A DNA stretch of 6,413 bases from DAOUFU01 sp034429275 (GTDB lineage Bacteria > Chloroflexota > Anaerolineae > Aggregatilineales > Aggregatilineaceae), in contig DAOUFU010000322.1 of the NCBI GenBank assembly GCA_034429275.1, positions 1 through 6,413 on the forward strand, in the 5' to 3' direction. The position numbers and the translations under genes were made by a program. Of the stretch, positions 1-5,605 are shown piece by piece (positions within the stretch are counted from its first letter, which is position 1; each line of letters begins with the position of its first letter). The notes under the pieces were generated by a model. That model made no database searches, was not told the origin of the DNA, and saw nothing but the letters and a program-made list of their open reading frames with translations.

Positions 1-1
1 C

Positions 2-34
2 GTCAGCAACCTGGATTTTCGGACTGGCTCATGA
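2..34 (+). CDS. Possible C-terminus of a transposase (3' fragment)
   Basis: Frame 2 reads VSNLDFRTGS and then stops with TGA at 32-34; the rest of the gene would lie left of the window. The only support is position: a reading frame ending about 60 bp inside what looks like an IS terminus and pointing outward is where a transposase gene normally ends. Ten residues cannot identify a family, and frames 1 and 3 are also open here, so this is a guess from context. Confidence 0.2.
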   Translation, partial: VSNLDFRTGS

Positions 35-47
35 TACCCTTACCAGT

Positions 48-86
48 GTTACCTATGTCCCCGTCACTCTGTTACCCATGTCCCCG
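48..86. repeat. Two 16-bp direct repeats, 23-bp period
   Basis: The copies at 48-63 and 71-86 share GTTACC(T/C)ATGTCCCCG. The spacing of just over two helical turns would let two transposase subunits bind on the same DNA face. I read them as subterminal binding sites of the IS end; the repeat itself is directly visible, the role is inferred. Confidence 0.8.
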
Positions 87-95
87 GTCTGTACA

Positions 96-149
96 AATTT
101 TCGGAGAGGGGGCGAAGCGGCCCGGTTTTGGCCGCGCGGGGGTGAGGCC
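96..149 (+). repeat. GC-rich intergenic repeat, left copy
   Basis: This unit runs from AATTTTCGGAGAGGGGGCG through a hairpin to GGGGGTGAGGCC (138-149). The hairpin is GCGGCC (117-122), a 7-nt loop and GGCCGC (130-135). The same outer modules, in the same order but on the opposite strand, occur at 6322-6396, so this is a dispersed family with conserved ends and a variable internal stem-loop, like REP or small MITE-type elements. At the right-hand locus the AAAATTTT centre is followed on both sides by the CGGAGAGGGGGC arm. Here the left arm is absent and replaced by the putative IS end, so this copy may be interrupted. Confidence 0.75.
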
Positions 150-313
150 AGCCGTTCGCCCTCTCATATCCGATCAATTTGCCAAAATGCATAAGCGTGC
201 GGCTATGTGCGTGCGGCGAGGGTGCAGAACCCGAAAGCGCGCTGAAGGCGGTGAGAGAATGGGTCGGCGGCGGGGGTACCCCTAAAACGCCATCAGCCCT
301 CCAAAAGAGGGAC
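150..313. other. Spacer between the left repeat and the regulator gene
   Basis: I see no convincing gene or structured RNA here. Short open frames across it lack ribosome-binding sites and recognisable protein character. The only visible structures are a 10-bp palindrome GGGGTACCCC at 273-282 and the weak hairpin at 297-311. Confidence 0.6.
297..311 (-). terminator. Weak hairpin after the regulator gene
   Basis: On the minus strand, just past the regulator stop codon, CCCTC-TTTTG-GAGGG can form a 5-bp stem. A run of four T follows only after about eight more bases (minus strand, near 288-285), so this is a poor match to an intrinsic terminator. It may contribute to termination or be incidental. 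Confidence 0.25.
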
Positions 314-976
314 CTACGACGCAGACTCAAGCGCCTCTACATAGAGTTCCTGGGCCAGTTCATTGCCGATGACGATGCGCTCACCCTGGCATTCCAGGTG
401 AATGGGGCCGTTGAACGGGCTGCGCGCCACGATCTTCAGCGGGCTGCCCGGCGTGAGATTGGCGCGCTTGAGGTAGCGCAGTTTTTCGGGGTCGTGTGTC
501 TTGACACGGCTGACCTGGGCGAGAGGGTGCTCGTTCCATTCGCTGAGCGGGCGATCCTCAACCACCGGCATCACGCCGTCTGGCGTGGGGATCGGCTCGC
601 CGTGCGGGCAGCGGCGCGGATGCCCGGCCATCTGGTTCATGCGCTCGACCAGCCGATCCTCAACCCCGCGCTCCAGGGTCTCGACCATGTCGTGCACTTC
701 TTCCCACCCAAAGCCCATCACGTTCACCATGAACGATTCCATGATTCGGTGGCGGCGAATCACCTGGAGCGCGAGCGCGGTGCCCGCCGGGGTCAGGCGC
801 ACGCCCTTGTACGGCTCGTGTTCCAGGTAGCCCGATTCCACCATGCGGCGAATCATCCGGGACGCAGCTTGCAGCGAGACGCCCATGCTCTCGGCGATCT
901 GCGACAGGCCCGGCCATTCGTATTCTTCCTGCAGGCGATAAATTTCTCCCAGGTAAAACCAGACCGTAGGGCACAT
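314..976 (-). CDS. DtxR/MntR-family metal-dependent transcriptional regulator
   Basis: Predicted cytoplasmic metal-sensing repressor of 220 aa, the length usual for full three-domain DtxR/IdeR proteins. Domains in order: N-terminal winged helix-turn-helix (about 5-65, recognition region near SLQAASRMIRRM), dimerisation and metal-binding domain (about 66-140, including the family-typical CPHGEPIP at 123-130), and a C-terminal SH3/FeoA-like domain (about 148-216). By my manual alignment to DtxR, the ancillary metal ligands are kept (H76, E80, H95 for H79, E83, H98). The primary site is changed: F7 for M10, E99 for C102, E102 for E105, R103 for H106. The ATG at 976 is the only credible start: GGAAGGA lies about 11 bp upstream and an in-frame stop lies further up. 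It is divergent from the iron importer operon, so control of that operon, itself, or both is the obvious inference. Whether it senses iron or manganese cannot be decided. Confidence 0.9.
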   Translation of the reverse strand: MCPTVWFYLGEIYRLQEEYEWPGLSQIAESMGVSLQAASRMIRRMVESGYLEHEPYKGVRLTPAGTALALQVIRRHRIMESFMVNVMGFGWEEVHDMVETLERGVEDRLVERMNQMAGHPRRCPHGEPIPTPDGVMPVVEDRPLSEWNEHPLAQVSRVKTHDPEKLRYLKRANLTPGSPLKIVARSPFNGPIHLECQGERIVIGNELAQELYVEALESAS

Positions 977-1036
977 GGTATTGGGTTTCCTTCCGCGATG
1001 TTGGCTGCCGTTCCGCCCAATTCAGTTCAATGAGAG

Positions 1037-1104
1037 CCGGTTCCGGGTTTCAACCGGGTTGTAACCGGGTTTTTGTTGAGAGTGCAACCGGGGTTTGACC
1101 CGGT
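1037..1104. repeat. Array of CCGG-centred short palindromes, mostly 11-12 bp apart
   Basis: CCGG cores start at 1037, 1043, 1054, 1065, 1088 and 1100. Three adjacent 11-bp units, TTCCGGGTTTC (1041-1051), AACCGGGTTGT (1052-1062) and AACCGGGTTTT (1063-1073), form a tandem array. The AACCGGGTT core is itself a 4-1-4 palindrome. After a 12-bp gap come AACCGGGGTT (1086-1095) and ACCCGG (1098-1103); ACCGGG (1087-1092) and CCCGGT (1099-1104) can also pair as a 6-bp stem. Spacing close to the helical repeat suggests several dimers binding one DNA face, plausibly the adjacent regulator; that role is inference. Confidence 0.7.
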
Positions 1105-1108
1105 GGCC

Positions 1109-1138
1109 TTGTTTTCTCCCTGCTGCGTTCTTTACAAT
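1109..1138 (+). promoter_or_regulatory. Candidate promoter of the iron importer operon
   Basis: TACAAT (1133-1138) matches the -10 consensus at 5 of 6 positions, with a weak TTGTTT -35 at 1109-1114 and an 18-bp spacer. Transcription would start near 1145, right at the 19-bp palindrome, which suits repression. Alternatives such as TAAACT (1173-1178) downstream of the palindrome are possible, so the choice is tentative. Confidence 0.4.
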
Positions 1139-1145
1139 AGGGCCA

Positions 1146-1164
1146 ATTGAGAATAATTCTCAAT
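1146..1164. promoter_or_regulatory. Perfect 19-bp 9-1-9 palindrome, Fur-box-like operator
   Basis: ATTGAGAATAATTCTCAAT is a perfect inverted repeat of two 9-bp arms around one A. The inner 7-1-7 core TGAGAAT-A-ATTCTCA has the layout and much of the sequence of Fur operators (TGATAAT-N-ATTATCA). It does not resemble the DtxR/IdeR consensus, which is built on TTAGGTTAG. Its AT-rich makeup stands out from the GC-rich surroundings, and it lies 42 bp before the start of an iron-import operon. Fur-family repression under iron sufficiency is the natural reading; binding by the adjacent DtxR-like protein is not excluded. Confidence 0.8.
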
Positions 1165-1185
1165 CGTTTTGGTAAACTATACCAC

Positions 1186-1200
1186 AGGAGTACACAGGAG
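1186..1200 (+). promoter_or_regulatory. Duplicated Shine-Dalgarno of the binding-protein gene
   Basis: ACAGGAG occurs twice (1184-1190 and 1194-1200), giving AGGAG at 1186-1190 and 1196-1200. The second lies 6 bp before the ATG at 1207 and fixes that start over the upstream TTG at 1147, which would fall inside the operator. Confidence 0.75.
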
Positions 1201-1206
1201 CCACAT

Positions 1207-2250
1207 ATGTCGCGTGTTCGCAAATCAATCGGTGCTCTGTTGTTGAGCGCAGCCCTGCTGGCCATTCTGCTGCCGCTGCCCGGCAAGAACACCGATCACC
1301 TGTTGACCGGGGCCGAAGCGCAGGGAACCACCCTGACAATTTATTCCGGTCGCAGCCAGGACCTGGTGGGGACGATCATCGACCAGTTCGAGCAGGACAC
1401 CGGAATCGAGGTCGAGGTGCGGTACGGTGATACGACCGGCCTGGCATTGGCGCTGCTCGAAGAAGGGGCCAACACTCCGGCGGACGTGTTCTTCTCTCAG
1501 GATGCAGGCGCGCTGGGTCTGCTGGCAGAAAACGGGATGCTGGCTGCGCTGCCTGCCTACATCCTGGATAGCGTCGAGCCGCGCTTCCGTTCGACGGAAG
1601 GGCTGTGGGTGGGCATCACGGGCCGCGCGCGGGTGATCGCGTACAATACCGATGCCGTCGATGAGGCCGAGCTGCCCGCCACCCTGTTCGACATCACCGA
1701 CCCGGCCTGGGCAGGGCGAGTCGGCTTTGCACCGACCAATGCCTCGTTCCTCTCTCACCTGACCGCGATTCGCGTGGCCGAGGGCGATGAGGCCGCGCGC
1801 GCCCTGGTGCAGGGTTTGCTCGATAACCGCGCGCTGCAGTTCGAGGGCAACATGCCCGCCGTCGCGGCAGTGGCCGCCGGTGAGATCGATGCCGCGCTGG
1901 TCAATCACTATTACCTCTTCCGCCTGCTGGCCGAAAACCCCGATGCCCCGGTCGCCAATTATTACCTGCCCGGCGATGACATCGGCAACCTGATCAATGT
2001 GGCGGGCGCGGGCATCGTTGCCTCGTCGGATAGCAAGCCGCTGGCTCAGCAGTTTATCGCCTACCTGCTCTCGCGCAGCGCCCAGAGCTATTTCGCGGAA
2101 AATACCTATGAGTACCCATTGCTGCTGGGCATGGAGGCCGATCCGCGCCTCAAGCCGCTGGCCGAGATCGAAACGCCGGACGTGGACCTGAGCGATCTCC
2201 GCGACCTGCAGGGGACTCTTGAACTGCTCGACGAGGTGATCAATCCATAG
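1207..2250 (+). CDS. fbpA: Ferric-iron ABC transporter substrate-binding protein (FbpA/FutA type)
   Basis: Predicted extracytoplasmic Fe(III) receptor of 347 aa that delivers iron to the permease encoded next. The N-terminus is a Sec-type export signal: basic MSRVRK, a hydrophobic stretch at about 8-24, and a plausible AxA site at AEA-QG (36-38). There is no cysteine in the protein, so it is not a lipoprotein. The mature part starts with the family-typical TLTIYSGRSQDLV (42-54), followed by DVFFSQDAGALG (93-104), WVGITGRARVIAYN (134-147) and the twin tyrosine LVNHYYLFR (231-239). The paired tyrosines Y235-Y236 match the iron ligands of FbpA-type proteins. Length is normal for the family. It is the first gene of the operon, consistent with high expression from a strong ribosome-binding site. 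The main alternative, a thiamine or 2-aminoethylphosphonate receptor of the same fold, is less likely given the tyrosine pair and the Fur-like operator. Confidence 0.92.
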   Translation: MSRVRKSIGALLLSAALLAILLPLPGKNTDHLLTGAEAQGTTLTIYSGRSQDLVGTIIDQFEQDTGIEVEVRYGDTTGLALALLEEGANTPADVFFSQDAGALGLLAENGMLAALPAYILDSVEPRFRSTEGLWVGITGRARVIAYNTDAVDEAELPATLFDITDPAWAGRVGFAPTNASFLSHLTAIRVAEGDEAARALVQGLLDNRALQFEGNMPAVAAVAAGEIDAALVNHYYLFRLLAENPDAPVANYYLPGDDIGNLINVAGAGIVASSDSKPLAQQFIAYLLSRSAQSYFAENTYEYPLLLGMEADPRLKPLAEIETPDVDLSDLRDLQGTLELLDEVINP

Positions 2251-3926
2251 TGGGCAATTTGAGCATGGTTCGGCTGCGCCGGAGCAGGGCTGTTCCGGCG
2301 CAGCTGCGCCAAACCACCCTGTCGGCGGTGCTGTACCGGCTGCGCCCGCGCCCCGGTCATCTGCTGCTGGTGCTGTGCGCGATCCTGGCGGTGGGCCTGC
2401 TGTTCCCCGCCGTGTTTCTGCTGGCGCGCGCCAGCGAAGTAGACGCGGCACGGGCGGTCGATGTCTTGACCCGGCCCGGCACGCTGCGCATCATGGGGCG
2501 CAGCCTGGGATTGATGGCCTCGGTGACGCTGGCGGCGTGCGCCATTGCCATCCCGGCGGCCTGGCTGACCGTGCGCACCGACCTGATCGGGCGGCGTTGG
2601 TGGACCCTGGTGCTCACCGTGCCGCTGGTGATCCCGTCCTACGTCGGCGCGTTTGCGCTGATCGGCGCGATCGGGCCGCGCGGCATTGTGCAGGGCTGGC
2701 TGGAGCCGCTGGGCGTGGCGCGCCTGCCGTCGATTTATGGTTTCTGGGGCGCGTGGCTGTCGATCACGCTGCTGAGCTATCCGCTGGTGTTCCTCAGCGT
2801 GCGCGCCGCCCTGCAAGGCATCGATCCCGCGCTGGAAGAAGCGTCGCGGCTGCTGGGGCGCTCGGCGTCGGGCACCTTCTGGCGGGTGATCGTGCCGCAG
2901 CTTCTGCCCGCCATCTCCGGCAGTGCGCTGCTGGTGGCGCTCTACACCCTCAGCGATTTCGGCGCGGTGGCGATCATGCAGTACAACGTCTTCACGCGCG
3001 CGATCTACCTGCGCCTGAGCATCGACTGGGACATGGCCGCGCTGCTCTCGACTGTGCTGATCGCGTTCACCCTGGTCATCCTCTGGCTGAATATGCGGCT
3101 GGCGACGCGGGCGCGCTATCACGCCCAACGCCCCGCTCGCCCACCCAAACGGATCGCGCTGGGGCGCTGGCAGCTTGTGGCCCAGGCGTTTTGTTTTTCG
3201 GTCGCGCTGGTGGCCTTGATCGCGCCGCTGGGCGTGGTGAGCTACTGGCTGCTCAACGGCCTGCGGCACGGCGAGACTCTGCGGGATGTGCTCGCGCCGC
3301 TTCAACAGTCGCTGCGGGCGGCGGCGGTGGCTGCCGGGGCCAGCGGGATCGTGGCGCTGCCGTTTGTGTTCTTCCAGGTGCGCTATCCGGGCCGCTTGAG
3401 CCGCCTGCTGGTGCAGACCCCCTTCCTGGGCTATGCGCTGCCGGGCATCGTGGTCGGGCTGGCGTTTGTGTTCTGGGGGGCAAGCTGGGGACACCGGCTG
3501 AATGGACTGCTGGGCGGCGGCGACTACCGCACGTTCTGGCTGCTGATCGCGGCCTATATCGTGCGCTTTTTGCCCCAGGCGATGAACCCGGCGCGCGCCA
3601 GCCTGCTCCAGGTGAATCCTGCCCTGGAAGAGAGCGCGCTGCTGCTGGGGCGCGGACCGCTGCGAGTCTTCCGCACGATCACCCTGCCGCTGATGCGGTC
3701 CGGGTTGGCGGCGGGCATGGCGCTGGTCTTCCTGACCGTGATGAAGGAACTTCCGGTGACCCTGCTGCTGGCCCCCACCGGGACCGACACGCTGGCCACG
3801 CGCATCTGGTCGGCCAGCAGCGAGGCGTTTTACGCGCGGGCAGCGGCTCCCGCGCTGATTCTCGTCCTGTTCTCGGCGATGTCGCTGGTGTACATTTTGG
3901 AACCCGATGACCGAACTCGCGATTGA
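2250..3926 (+). CDS. fbpB: Ferric-iron ABC transporter permease, fused two-domain (FbpB type)
   Basis: Inner-membrane channel of the iron importer, 558 aa, made of two MetI-like permease halves in one chain, as is normal for FbpB/FutB. About 12 hydrophobic segments are visible (roughly 37-60, 83-107, 118-141, 160-185, 222-250, 262-281, then 310-335, 352-375, 386-410, 428-450, 484-508, 534-550). Each half has a cytoplasmic EAA loop that contacts the ATPase: ALEEASRLLGRSASGTFWRV (194-213) and ALEESALLLGRGPLRVFRTI (458-477). MKELPVTLLLAPTGTDTLAT (498-517) is typical of iron permeases. The GTG start shares one base with the preceding stop (TAGTG) and has AGGTGAT about 9 bp upstream; an ATG at 2265 has a poorer site. 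The gene overlaps the next by 20 bp, pointing to translational coupling. Confidence 0.93.
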   Translation: MGNLSMVRLRRSRAVPAQLRQTTLSAVLYRLRPRPGHLLLVLCAILAVGLLFPAVFLLARASEVDAARAVDVLTRPGTLRIMGRSLGLMASVTLAACAIAIPAAWLTVRTDLIGRRWWTLVLTVPLVIPSYVGAFALIGAIGPRGIVQGWLEPLGVARLPSIYGFWGAWLSITLLSYPLVFLSVRAALQGIDPALEEASRLLGRSASGTFWRVIVPQLLPAISGSALLVALYTLSDFGAVAIMQYNVFTRAIYLRLSIDWDMAALLSTVLIAFTLVILWLNMRLATRARYHAQRPARPPKRIALGRWQLVAQAFCFSVALVALIAPLGVVSYWLLNGLRHGETLRDVLAPLQQSLRAAAVAAGASGIVALPFVFFQVRYPGRLSRLLVQTPFLGYALPGIVVGLAFVFWGASWGHRLNGLLGGGDYRTFWLLIAAYIVRFLPQAMNPARASLLQVNPALEESALLLGRGPLRVFRTITLPLMRSGLAAGMALVFLTVMKELPVTLLLAPTGTDTLATRIWSASSEAFYARAAAPALILVLFSAMSLVYILEPDDRTRD

Positions 3927-4995
3927 TTATTCGACGCATGTCTCGCTCGACCTCAGCACGGTAGCGTGCGAGAACCTGTCCAAAGCTTTCGGCGGTGTGC
4001 AGGCCGTCCATTCGGTGAGCCTGGCGCTGGGCAGCGGCGAATTTGTGGCGCTGCTGGGGCCGAGCGGCTGCGGCAAAACCACCGTTCTCCGGCTGATCGC
4101 CGGGCTGGAAACGCCCGACTCCGGCACGATTGCCATCGGCGGGCGGTTGGTGGCCGGGCGCGGCGTGTTTGTGTCCGCTCACCTGCGGCGCGTGGGCATG
4201 GTGTTCCAGGATTACGCGCTGTTCCCTCACATGACGGTGGAGCAGAACATCGCCTACGGGCTGCCCCGGCGCGGCCCCGTGCGCGAGGGCGCGGCCCGCC
4301 GTGAGCGGGTCAGCGCGATGCTGGACCTGGTGGGCCTGGCCGGAGTGGAGAAGCGCTTCCCTCACGAGCTTTCGGGCGGGCAGCAGCAGCGAATCGCGCT
4401 GGCGCGCGCGCTCGCCCCCCAGCCGGAAATTCTGCTGCTGGATGAGCCGTTCTCCAACCTGGATGTGGCGCTGCGGACCCAGGTCCGCGAGGAAGTGCAG
4501 CGCATTCTGCAGGCGGCGGGAGTCACCGTCATCCTGGTGACACACGACCAGGACGAGGCCATGAGCCTGGCAGACCGCGTCGCGCTGATGTTCGACGGCT
4601 CGCTTGCCCAGGTTGGCTCACCGCGTACACTGTATGAGCAGCCGGTCTCGCGCCGCGCGGCCCAATTCCTGGGCGAGGCGAACCTGCTGCCGGGCACAGC
4701 ACACGGCCCCGACGCGATCACGGTGCTGGGCGAGGTGCCGCTTCAGCAGCCGGGCCGGGGCGAGATTGAGGTACTGCTCCGCCCGGAGCACCTGGTTCTG
4801 CACGCCAATCCCGGCACGGGCACGCCCGCGCAGGTTGCGCGCAGCATGTATTACGGCACCCATCAAGATGTTTGGGTCGCGCTGGCCGATTCGACCGCGC
4901 TCAAGGTGCGCTGCCCGGCCCATGAACGCTGGCGAGCCGGGGATCGCGTGGCCGTGCAGGTGATCGGGCGGGCGGTGGCTTTCGCGGCGGAGTGA
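3907..4995 (+). CDS. fbpC: Ferric-iron ABC transporter ATP-binding protein (FbpC type)
   Basis: Cytoplasmic ATPase that powers iron uptake, 362 aa. All catalytic elements are present: Walker A GPSGCGKT (51-58), Q-loop Q101 in VFQDYALFPHMT, signature LSGGQQQR (155-162), Walker B ILLLDE (175-180), D-loop SNLD (183-186) and the switch histidine H213 in LVTHDQDEA. A C-terminal TOBE-like regulatory domain (about 285-358, with LRPEHL at 291-296) is what FbpC, PotA and CysA types share. The assignment to iron rests on the two preceding genes. The ATG lies 20 bp inside the permease gene with only a weak GGAA upstream, so translation probably depends on coupling. The residues before the core (1-19) are longer than usual, so a slightly later start is possible. 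No intrinsic terminator follows; the convergent gene ends 4 bp away. Confidence 0.93.
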   Translation: MTELAIDYSTHVSLDLSTVACENLSKAFGGVQAVHSVSLALGSGEFVALLGPSGCGKTTVLRLIAGLETPDSGTIAIGGRLVAGRGVFVSAHLRRVGMVFQDYALFPHMTVEQNIAYGLPRRGPVREGAARRERVSAMLDLVGLAGVEKRFPHELSGGQQQRIALARALAPQPEILLLDEPFSNLDVALRTQVREEVQRILQAAGVTVILVTHDQDEAMSLADRVALMFDGSLAQVGSPRTLYEQPVSRRAAQFLGEANLLPGTAHGPDAITVLGEVPLQQPGRGEIEVLLRPEHLVLHANPGTGTPAQVARSMYYGTHQDVWVALADSTALKVRCPAHERWRAGDRVAVQVIGRAVAFAAE

Positions 4996-4999
4996 GCGC

Positions 5000-5605
5000 C
5001 TATCCCCGATTTTTCCGGCGGCGCAGCACCTGCAGGATCGAGATCACGTTCTCGTCCGCCTGGTCCCTGCTCACCAGGTAGACGGCGATGGTCTCCAGGT
5101 GGAAGATCACCGCGGACAGCATCGTGAGATAGCCCAGCAGCGGGTAGAAGCGGTCGAACAGCAGGGTGAGCATCAGCAGCATCACCAGGCCGGAGGTCAG
5201 CTTGCCGCTGTAAAGGTGAACAGCCGCGACCGTGCCGCGCAGCCGATAGGCCGCGGCAAACATCAGCGCGCTGGTGAGCACGGGTATTACGAACAGGTGC
5301 GGGTAGCGGGCGATGACCTCGCGCAGCGTGTCCCAACTGAGCCAGGCGAATAACGCCAGGCTGGGCAGCCAGATCGCCAGGTCGATCACCGTATCCAGCC
5401 GCCGCCCGGCATCCGACTCGATGCGCAGCCGCCGCGCGACCAGCCCATCGACTCCGTCCAGCGCCAGTTGTGCGGCGAACAGCCCCACCACCCATTCGCG
5501 CCGGTCCAGCGCCCCGGCCAGCAGGATCGGCGGCAGAAAGAGCAGCCGCGCGCCGGTGATCAGGTTGGCGCGCTGCTGGCGCGCGAACAGGTCCGCGAGT
5601 CTCAT
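5000..5605 (-). CDS. CDP-alcohol phosphatidyltransferase family protein
   Basis: Predicted integral-membrane enzyme of 201 aa that moves a phosphatidyl group from CDP-diacylglycerol (or a similar CDP-alcohol) to an alcohol acceptor in phospholipid synthesis. The complete family signature D-x2-DG-x2-AR-x8-G-x3-D-x3-D is present: D50, D53-G54, A57-R58, G67, D71 and D75. The aspartates bind the metals and the last is the likely catalytic base. NLITGARLLFLPPILL near the N-terminus is also typical of PgsA-like members. About five to six hydrophobic segments span 20-180, ending in a basic tail (LRRRKNR). The acceptor (glycerol phosphate, inositol phosphate or other) cannot be told from sequence. 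The chosen ATG at 5605 overlaps the upstream gene's stop as ATGA, with AGGGG about 8 bp upstream. An ATG at 5611 is too close to that site, and a longer frame from 5662 lies inside the acetyltransferase gene. Confidence 0.9.
   Translation of the reverse strand: MRLADLFARQQRANLITGARLLFLPPILLAGALDRREWVVGLFAAQLALDGVDGLVARRLRIESDAGRRLDTVIDLAIWLPSLALFAWLSWDTLREVIARYPHLFVIPVLTSALMFAAAYRLRGTVAAVHLYSGKLTSGLVMLLMLTLLFDRFYPLLGYLTMLSAVIFHLETIAVYLVSRDQADENVISILQVLRRRKNRG

Larger units (their letters stand above)
1..95. mobile_element. Probable right end of an insertion sequence
   Basis: Read inward on the minus strand from base 95, the sequence begins TGTACAGACCGGGGACATGG and continues into GTAACA, then repeats a close variant (GACGGGGACATAGGTAACA). 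On the plus strand the two copies are GTTACCTATGTCCCCG (48-63) and GTTACCCATGTCCCCG (71-86), 15 of 16 identical with a 23-bp period. A TGT...ACA terminus plus repeated subterminal transposase sites is typical of DDE elements such as the IS21 and IS481 families; which family is uncertain. The rest of the element would be outside the window. The abrupt junction with a genomic repeat at about 95/96 supports this being an element boundary. Confidence 0.5.
977..1206. promoter_or_regulatory. Divergent control region between regulator and iron operon
   Basis: This 230-bp gap separates two divergent genes and should contain both promoters. It holds a CCGG-centred repeat array (1037-1104), a candidate operon promoter (about 1109-1138), a 19-bp palindrome (1146-1164) and the operon ribosome-binding site. 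For the regulator, minus-strand TTGAAA (plus 1053-1048) is a 5/6 match to a -35 box and sits inside the array, but I see no good matching -10 box. Confidence 0.7.

Noticed and set aside
179..1033. Plus-strand open frame of 284 codons opposite the regulator
   Set aside because: The minus-strand frame encodes a recognisable DtxR-family protein; the plus frame is its antisense shadow and runs into the divergent promoter region.
1086..1104. ACCGGG-GTTTGA-CCCGGT hairpin as an intrinsic terminator or riboswitch
   Set aside because: The 6-bp stem has no T-run, and the same sequence belongs to the CCGG operator-like array; no riboswitch architecture is recognisable.
1147..1206. Upstream TTG start extending the binding protein by 20 residues
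   Set aside because: The TTG lies inside the operator palindrome and lacks a ribosome-binding site, and the extension would place charged residues before a normal signal peptide; the ATG at 1207 has AGGAG 6 bp upstream.
1225..2451. Minus-strand open frame of 408 codons opposite the binding-protein gene
   Set aside because: Its composition is low in complexity and no family is recognisable, while the plus strand encodes an iron-binding protein with a signal peptide and twin tyrosines.
2106..3494. Long minus-strand open frame of 462 codons opposite the permease gene
   Set aside because: It is rich in Q, R, H and P with no domain character and lies opposite a clearly functional permease gene; this is a high-GC antisense shadow.
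4996..5024. GCGCC (4996-5000) and GGCGC (5020-5024) as a bidirectional terminator stem
   Set aside because: A 5-bp stem with a 19-nt loop and no following T-run is not a credible terminator.
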